From: Entophlyctis helioformis
Lineage: Eukaryota > Chytridiomycota > Chytridiomycetes > Chytridiales > Chytriomycetaceae
NCBI GenBank assembly: GCA_025526915.1
Contig: JAHLKH010000015.1
Location: 1-64,000, forward strand
DNA: 64,000 nucleotides
Direction of reading: 5' to 3'
The notes below the pieces were generated by a model. The model searched no databases. It saw only the letters and a list, made by a program, of their open reading frames with translations, and was not told the origin of the DNA. This document shows positions 59,047 to 64,000 of the stretch, one piece after another; positions within the stretch are counted from its first letter, which is position 1; each line of letters opens with the position of its first letter. A program made the position numbers and the translations under genes.

Positions 59047-60134
59047 ATGTACTCGTCCAAAGGCGCCTGGCTGTCGTACCTCGTCGCGCTCCTGGCCCTG
59101 GTGGTGGCCCTCAACCTTGTCTTCACGGGCAACGGCGAGCTGTTCTCGCCCGGCCGCTACCTCGAGCGGACCACGCCCTACATGTGGGGCATGCTCGGCA
59201 CTGGCCTCACCGTCTCGCTCTCTGTTGTCGGCGCTGCCTGGTATGCGCCGCGTCTTCCCCTCTCCCTCCCTGCCCCCGCTCCCCTGCTCCCGCCCAGTCT
59301 CGTCTGTCTTGCATCGTGTCACGTCTGCCTGTCACGTCTGCCCGTCCGCCCGTCTCGCCTCGCAGCACATTTCATTCCCGTTTTGCCCAACCACACACAC
59401 ACACACCTACTCCCTCTCTCCACCTCCCCCCTCAGTTGGGTGTGCTGGCCAGATCTGCCATGCTAATCCAATCGCTTGCTTGCATGCCCGTGGAACAGGG
59501 GCATCTACACAACTGGCTCCAGTTTGCTTGGTGCCGCTGTCCGTGCTCCGCGCATCCGGACAAAGAACCTGATCAGGTATGCATGCTCGGCGTGTGCCGG
59601 TCACTGCCACCGACATGCGGCCCCGTGGCCTTCAACCTGCATCTGCCGACTGACACGCCTGCTCGCTCGCAGCATTATTTTCTGTGAGGTCGTGGCCATC
59701 TACGGCGTCATTATTGCCATCATCTTCACCTCCAAGCTCAACTTTGCAGAGTCTGTTCCCGACGCTGGCATGACTTGGTCGCGCATGTCGTACTTTTCTG
59801 GTAAATACGGCCGTCGCTCTGTCCCTGCCGCGATCTCTGGCATTGGCCTGTTTGCCAGCCTGTCTCACATCTCGCTCAACGTCACGGCGTGGGTTTGGCA
59901 GGCTATGCGCTCTTTTGGTCGGGCCTCACAGTCGGCATCTCAAACCTGGTGTGCGGCATCTGTGTTGGCATCACGGGATCCACCTGCGCGATTGCAGATG
60001 CTGCCGACGCCCAGCTGTTCGTCAAGGTGCTCATCATTGAGATCTTTGGCTCGATTGTCGGGCTGTTTGGTCTCATTATCGGCCTGCTCATGTCGGCAAA
60101 GGTCCGCGACTTTGAGTTTGTCGCGGCGGTCTGA
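59047..60134 (+). CDS. VMA16: V-type proton ATPase subunit c'' (Vma16)
   Basis: Four exons from the chosen ATG: 59047-59240, 59499-59576, 59673-59800, 59902-60134. They sum to 211 codons with stop, the usual c'' length. Five hydrophobic segments: [37 protein letters not shown] then [40 protein letters not shown] with the essential proton-carrying Glu (FCE) as in yeast Vma16; [20 protein letters not shown]; and [20 protein letters not shown]. It is part of the V0 proteolipid ring in vacuole and Golgi membranes. The frame is open upstream to 58516 and would add 177 low-complexity residues. I prefer 59047 because it gives family length, but the longer form cannot be excluded. Confidence 0.93.
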
Positions 60135-60484
60135 GCCGTCCGAACCTTGCACTGTTTGTCCATGCCGCCCACTCTCTGTCCTGATATCCACCTTCGCCCG
60201 TCTGGCCTGTCCAAGCCCAGGCAATCCCGTTTCTTTCTCCACACAAATACATTCGACCTATTGACCGTCGTTGGTATCCCCAGATCTGCCATGCTCTTGG
60301 TCATGGTGATGACACCACAGTGCAATCGCAGCGACTTGGCGACTTTGGCGACGGGCAAGAGCAAGAGCAAGAAAGTGTATGTGAAGAGCCGTCCATTTCA
60401 TGTCACATTCGGATGCACAATGCACATTCAGACAAGGGGGGTGGTTGAAAGAGTGAAGGGGAGAGGGGCCAGTCAGGGGCGACC
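60135..60484. other. Convergent intergenic region
   Basis: 350 bp between the stop codons of VMA16 (+) and the GPI-type surface protein (-). No feature recognised. Confidence 0.5.
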
Positions 60485-61340
60485 TCAGAAGACAGATCCC
60501 GCAATCAGGCCAGACGCAAGGACGACGGCAGCGATCGAGGCCATGGACGATGCACCGCGCATGACGGTCGGCACAGCAGCGCTTTTCGACGAGGAGTTGG
60601 TTCCAGTGTTGGCGCCAGTGCCGGTACCCGCGTTGTTGGAAGGAGACGGCGAGGCGGCGGTGGGAGCAGCAGTGGGAGCAGGGGCGGCAGTCGAGATGCC
60701 AAACACCTGCCACGGCGCAGGCTGGGGAAGGGCCTTGGGGTTGAGGCCGACGCCGCCGCAGGTGGACACACTCTGGGCGGTCACCGAGGGAAGCTGGCCA
60801 GCGACGGTTGAGTTGTTGGGGCATTGCAGGTAGCAGAGCCTGATGAACAAGAGTGTCAGTCCATGGCGTGTGCGTCGAGATGAGTCTTCCGAGGTCGATC
60901 ACAAGATCCATGGGTGATGACTGCATGGACAGTGTGCAAGACGGTTCTGGGGCTCGCTGTGGGGCTCGCTGTGGGGCTGGCTGGTCCCTGGCCGCCGTGA
61001 GACACAGGGGGGCAGGTGCGCACGCACAGCCACGCACACACGGGGATGCACCACACACACACAGCCATGCACACACACAGCCATGCACACACAGAGATGC
61101 AGGCACACCGCAACAAACAGCAACAGTGACAGACGAGACTCACTCTCTGTTGACAAAGCCGTAGCACAGGCACTGCTGGTACGTTGTGGCGTTTCTGGCC
61201 TGGAACGGTCCGCAGGTCGAGAGGTTGAAGACGTCGTTGAGGTTGAGGCAGGCCTCAAAGTTGACCGGGCACGGCTGCTGTGCATTCACAGCGATGCTGG
61301 CGACGGCCACAAAGACAGCGGTGATGGCGTTGAAGAGCAT
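60485..61340 (-). CDS. Cysteine-rich GPI-type surface protein, copy A
   Basis: Two exons. Exon 1 has a signal peptide (MLFNAITAVFVAVASIAVNA) and a cysteine-rich head (CPVNFEACLNLNDVFNLSTC, TTYQQCLCYGFVNR). Exon 2 continues LCYLQCPNNSTVAGQLPSVT, the shared motif LNPKALPQPAPW, a Thr/Ala/Pro/Ser/Asn stalk and a C-terminal hydrophobic tail (SMASIAAVVLASGLIAGSVF) preceded by small residues, as for GPI attachment. It is therefore expected on the cell surface or wall. I do not recognise the cysteine-rich head as a named family. About eight cysteines are shared with copy B. The intron of roughly 300 nt contains CACACA repeats. A TATA-like TTTAAATA lies about 70 bp upstream. Confidence 0.75.
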
Positions 61341-61704
61341 GGTTGGTGTTGTTCAGAGGTGTGCAGAAGGCAGATTTTGGTTGATGGTTCGAGGACGGCA
61401 ACCGCCGTTTAAATACGCGGAATTGCGGCCAGCCCATCCACGCCACCAACGTCCGCTCGTTCGCAGGCGGACGTGGAGACGGCACTGCAGGCGGGCGGAG
61501 GTTGTGTGGCTCTCCGCCGGTGCATCCACTGCGTTGCACCGCCAACGCGGCGCTTGCTGACGGCTCTCCGCTGCGCATGGAGCCAGCATGACGAGTGAGA
61601 TGGAGACGGCCATGGAAGACTCTCGTGGACGTGTGCAGGGTGGATGCGAGCGGCATCATTTATTCGTGGATCTAAGTAGGAGATGCTTGGCAGCACGGGC
61701 AGAC
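61341..61704 (-). promoter_or_regulatory. Intergenic promoter region of surface protein copy A, with TATA-like site
   Basis: 364 bp between copy B stop and copy A start. TTTAAATA at 61408-61415 reads TATTTAAA on the minus strand, about 70 bp before the ATG. Confidence 0.45.
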
Positions 61705-62422
61705 TTAGCGAGCAAAGACGGTCGCCAGCAGCAGGCCGGCAACACCAGACGCAAGCGCAAGAGATCCGGTCATGGCATCAAACACACTACGCGGGCCGCC
61801 AGCACCGGCAGCCGACTTGGCGGGCTGGCTGCCTGTCGACGTCGAGATCGTGCCGTCTGTGGCGGGTGCGGTCGATGCCGCTGCCGCCGCCCCCGCCGCC
61901 GTTGTCTGTGCAGCGGGCTTGGGAGGGGGCGGAGGCGCCACCCACGTCTGCCATGGAGCTGGCTGAGGAAGCGCCTTTGGGTTGAGATTCGCGGCGGTGC
62001 ATTCCGCAGTGATTTGCGGCTGCACAGAGCCCGCCAGCTGAGCCTGCACAGTGGGATCGTTCGGGCAGTGCGGGTAGCAGTTGCTGTCCGCACGCATGCC
62101 ATGCAGGATATCGTTGCATCGATCGGAATGCCTCTGGTCAGTAAGTCTGCTCGCCAGACATTGGACACCAGATCTGGTCGCGTCAGAAAATGACAGCAGG
62201 CCGGCCGGGCACTCACGCAACGTTGACAAAGTGATAGCAGCGACACGCTTGGTAGTGTGTAAAGTTTCTCGTCTGCAGCGGCAAGCACGTCGTGTCAAAG
62301 AACTGCTGGTTGGCATCCAGGCACGGCTGGAAAGTCTGGAAGCAGTTGGGCTGTGCCTGAGCCTCGGACGTGGACTGGGCGACCAGAAGAAACAGGAGGG
62401 CGGCCGTGTTTGCGAGATGCAT
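61705..62422 (-). CDS. Cysteine-rich GPI-type surface protein, copy B
   Basis: Start MHLANTAALLFLLVAQSTSE gives a signal peptide. The head has CFQTFQPCLDANQQFFDTTC and THYQACRCYHFVNV, matching copy A in spacing. After an intron: NCYPHCPNDPTVQAQLAGSV, then the motif LNPKALPQPAPW identical to copy A, a Pro run, an Ala/Thr/Ser stalk and a C-terminal hydrophobic segment (LALASGVAGLLLATVFAR) fitting a GPI signal, though it ends in Arg. The order signal peptide, Cys head, PALP motif, stalk and tail is the same in both genes, so they are tandem duplicates. Role unknown; probably cell-wall or adhesion related. A GATAAAA-like box lies about 70 bp upstream. Confidence 0.74.
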
Positions 62423-62748
62423 CTGTGATTGTTTGCAAGGATATGATCTTGTGGACTGAGCAAAGCATATTGTGTGCATCGCTGCATTTTATCTGATGCC
62501 GCCTTGGTTTGTTTACTGCGATGCTTGCTCTCACAGTCTGTCGCTGGTCTGCCCAGCGCAGAGGCCGGTCTCGCGATCTGGCAGAGGCGGCGCTCGCTGC
62601 ATCGGCTGCACGCTGCTCAGAGTGACTGGCACTCAGGGGATGCGCCACGGGTCGCGAGTGCGCCACATCCACTGTGCAGTCCCGTACTGCGCACCGCGAC
62701 GTCGCAATGTGGCGCGCCACTCATTGTCCTCTCCGCTCGCCAAGTGAC

Positions 62749-62755
62749 TATAAAA
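62749..62755 (+). promoter_or_regulatory. TATA box (TATAAAA)
   Basis: A consensus TATAAAA 102 bp before the ATG of the 62-residue repeat protein. The clearest TATA box I found in the window. Confidence 0.65.
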
Positions 62756-62856
62756 TGGCCGGCCGTCCCCACGCCATCTTGCCTCAGGCCAGTGCACACA
62801 AGCAGGCAGCGACTCCTCTACTTCTCCTCTTCTCCTCCCGCAAACAGCTAGCAAGC

Positions 62857-63045
62857 ATGTTCGATATCAACGCCATGATTGTCAAGAACTCGTCCAAGCT
62901 CCTCATTGGTGCTCCGCCGGAGCGTAAGCTCATCAAGGGCGGTGCCAACAAGCTGCTCATTGAGTGTGCGCAGGAGCCTCGCAAGATTGCGTACAGCGAG
63001 CGTCTCCTCATCACGTCGCCCACCAAGAAGTTTATCACACTCTGA
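62857..63045 (+). CDS. 62-residue protein of three short repeats, family not recognised
   Basis: Intronless frame of 62 codons plus stop, with a consensus TATA box 102 bp upstream and a CT-rich leader. After MFDINAMIVK the protein consists of three imperfect 17-19 residue units sharing the pattern (S/N/E)-(K/R)-L-L-I-x(2-4)-P-x-(K/R)-K-(L/I/F): SSKLLIGAPPERKLI, ANKLLIECAQEPRKIA and SERLLITSPTKKFITL. Basic (many Lys/Arg) with regularly spaced LLI. No signal peptide and no long hydrophobic helix; the periodic alternation would suit a small beta structure (inference). I recognise no homologue. The clean promoter and regular repeats argue that it is real. Confidence 0.6.
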   Translation: MFDINAMIVKNSSKLLIGAPPERKLIKGGANKLLIECAQEPRKIAYSERLLITSPTKKFITL

Positions 63046-63276
63046 TCGTGGATTCGCTCAGCCCAGCCATGGCATTGTCTCATTCTCTGCCTAGTACACA
63101 TTTCGCCCGACTCTCTTGCATTCTTGCAGCCGCATTGAATGAAGCATACCCGTCTCTCGGTCGCTGCCATTCCGACAATGCACATTCGCAGGCGCTGGAT
63201 ATCGATCGGTCGAATGCTGGGTGGTTTTGTGGTAGCACGGTTCTTGATTTCTACGGACCTCGACACCCTCTGAAAG

Positions 63277-63359
63277 GACAACGTGGCCGAGTGGTCTAAG
63301 GCGACAGACTTGAAATCTGTTGGGTTACGCCCGCGCAGGTTCGAACCCTGCCGTTGTCG
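63277..63359 (+). tRNA. tRNA-Ser (anticodon UGA)
   Basis: Acceptor stem GACAACG/CGTTGTC with discriminator G, D-arm starting TGGCCGAGTGGTC, anticodon stem CAGA/TCTG with loop CTTGAAA (anticodon TGA), a long variable arm (GTTGGGTTACGCCCG region) typical of class II serine tRNAs, and T-arm GCAGGTTCGAACCCTGC. A and B box promoters are intact. No intron. A T6 run follows immediately. Confidence 0.97.
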
Positions 63360-63367
63360 GTTTTTTG
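63360..63367 (+). terminator. RNA polymerase III terminator
   Basis: A run of six T directly after the tRNA-Ser 3' end. Confidence 0.8.
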
Positions 63368-63577
63368 CCAACTTTCAGATGGACAGCCTTTTTGCCACTT
63401 TGTCCGTCTGGTTCTGGACACACCGCTCGATCCAACTATGCGACGAGTACATGGCCACACACTTCCTGCCGTTCACTGTGGATCGCCGTTGTTTGTCTCT
63501 GCTATCGCCTGCGATGTGTCGAGCTCGCTTGAACAGTTTGCCGCTCCTCTGCAAAGTCCGCACGCCGATCTGCCCAA

Positions 63578-64000
63578 ATGGCCGTCCTCAGCACGCTGAC
63601 TGACTCGCTGGCGTCCAACAAGCCGCTGCTCGCTGCGGCTGCGCTGCCGCTGCTGTGGATGGTGCTGCGTGCGCTCACGCCGTCAACGCCAAAGGGCGTG
63701 CCTGGCCCATACAACTGGCCCATCGTCGGACAGTTCCTGACCGTAATGAGGTCGGTCGTGCAAGTGCCACTGCCCAAATGCCGCTGACACCTTCCAACCC
63801 TGTGTGATCCTCGCACTCCGCCACGCAGATACGGCATCACTGGCAACATGCAGGCCCTGCTTGCCGCCAACGCTCGTCTGTACGGCGAAGTCTTCGCCAT
63901 GCCAATCATGCTCATGACCTTTGTCGTTGTCAGCGATGCCGCCGCCATCAAGACCATCATGAACAGCCCCGACTTTTACCGCGACGAGCGCACGCAGATG
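63578..64000 (+). CDS. Cytochrome P450, N-terminal part (runs off the window)
   Basis: Exon 1 (63578-63750) encodes a microsomal-type N-terminus with a hydrophobic anchor (LLAAAALPLLWMVLRAL) and the Pro-rich hinge VPGPYNWPIVGQF, a hallmark of membrane P450s. The intron at 63751-63828 joins in phase to YGITGNMQALLAANARLYGE, VFAMPIMLMTFVVVSDAAAI and NSPDFYRDERTQM, matching the beta1 sheet and B-helix region (VVVSDPxAIKxI...) of P450s. Heme-binding Cys and the I-helix lie beyond the window, so the subfamily cannot be given. It is divergent in arrangement from nothing nearby; its 220-bp upstream region follows the tRNA. Confidence 0.8.

Overview
The window is intron-rich, GC-rich eukaryotic nuclear DNA. 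Genes are packed tightly on both strands, and most introns are 45-250 nt with GT...AG ends. The gene content is fungal: an Sfp1-type zinc-finger regulator, a fungal-type CDC42, a Lam/Ltc sterol-transfer protein, V-ATPase c'' (Vma16), Ccc1/VIT1 iron transporters and secreted serine/alanine-rich proteins with GPI-like tails. A Fanzor-type (eukaryotic TnpB-like) gene and the overall gene style suggest an early-diverging, possibly zoosporic fungus. That placement is an inference from gene content.

Layout. 1-5638: the 3' part of a very large, about 16-exon gene ending in a Fanzor/TnpB RuvC plus zinc-ribbon module. 5994-10834: ankyrin-PH-FFAT-ORD oxysterol-binding protein (Osh1/2 type). 11190-12717 (-): FAM72 homologue. 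13067-14287: orphan protein with a C-terminal membrane hairpin. 14537-18985 (-): GRAM-VASt-TM sterol-transfer protein, sharing a 31-bp intergenic space with MCMBP (19017-21613). 21769-25635 (-): USP4/15/Ubp12-type deubiquitinase, divergent from an M1 aminopeptidase (26343-29887). 30211-31903 (-) and 31946-33637: two divergent F-box proteins. 33692-36842: an Arg/Asp-rich mixed-charge protein. 37151-41073: a tandem pair of membrane-anchored GH26-like glycoside hydrolases.

41652-43405 (-): CDC42. 43728-44717: FKBP. 45000-48064 (-): Sfp1-like C2H2 factor. 48568-49795 (-) and 49851-50366: mitochondrial uL22m and COA6, divergent. 50553-54172 (-): tandem Ccc1/VIT1 pair. 54301-58431 (-): DH-BAR-SH3 RhoGEF (Tuba-like). 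59047-60134: V-ATPase c''. 60485-62422 (-): tandem pair of cysteine-rich GPI-type surface proteins. 62857-63045: a 62-residue protein made of three short repeats. 63277-63359: tRNA-Ser(UGA). 63578-end: 5' part of a cytochrome P450.

Functional themes are sterol and lipid contact-site transport (OSBP, Lam), Cdc42 polarity (CDC42 and a candidate GEF), vacuolar function (V-ATPase, Ccc1) and mitochondrial biogenesis (uL22m, COA6). Several genes (M1 aminopeptidase, USP, both F-box proteins) are interrupted by one-base frameshifts, nearly all at C or G runs where one extra base would restore a conserved domain. I read these as likely sequence errors and not as pseudogenes. The most unusual locus is the Fanzor-type gene, followed by the repeat microprotein and the surface-protein pair.
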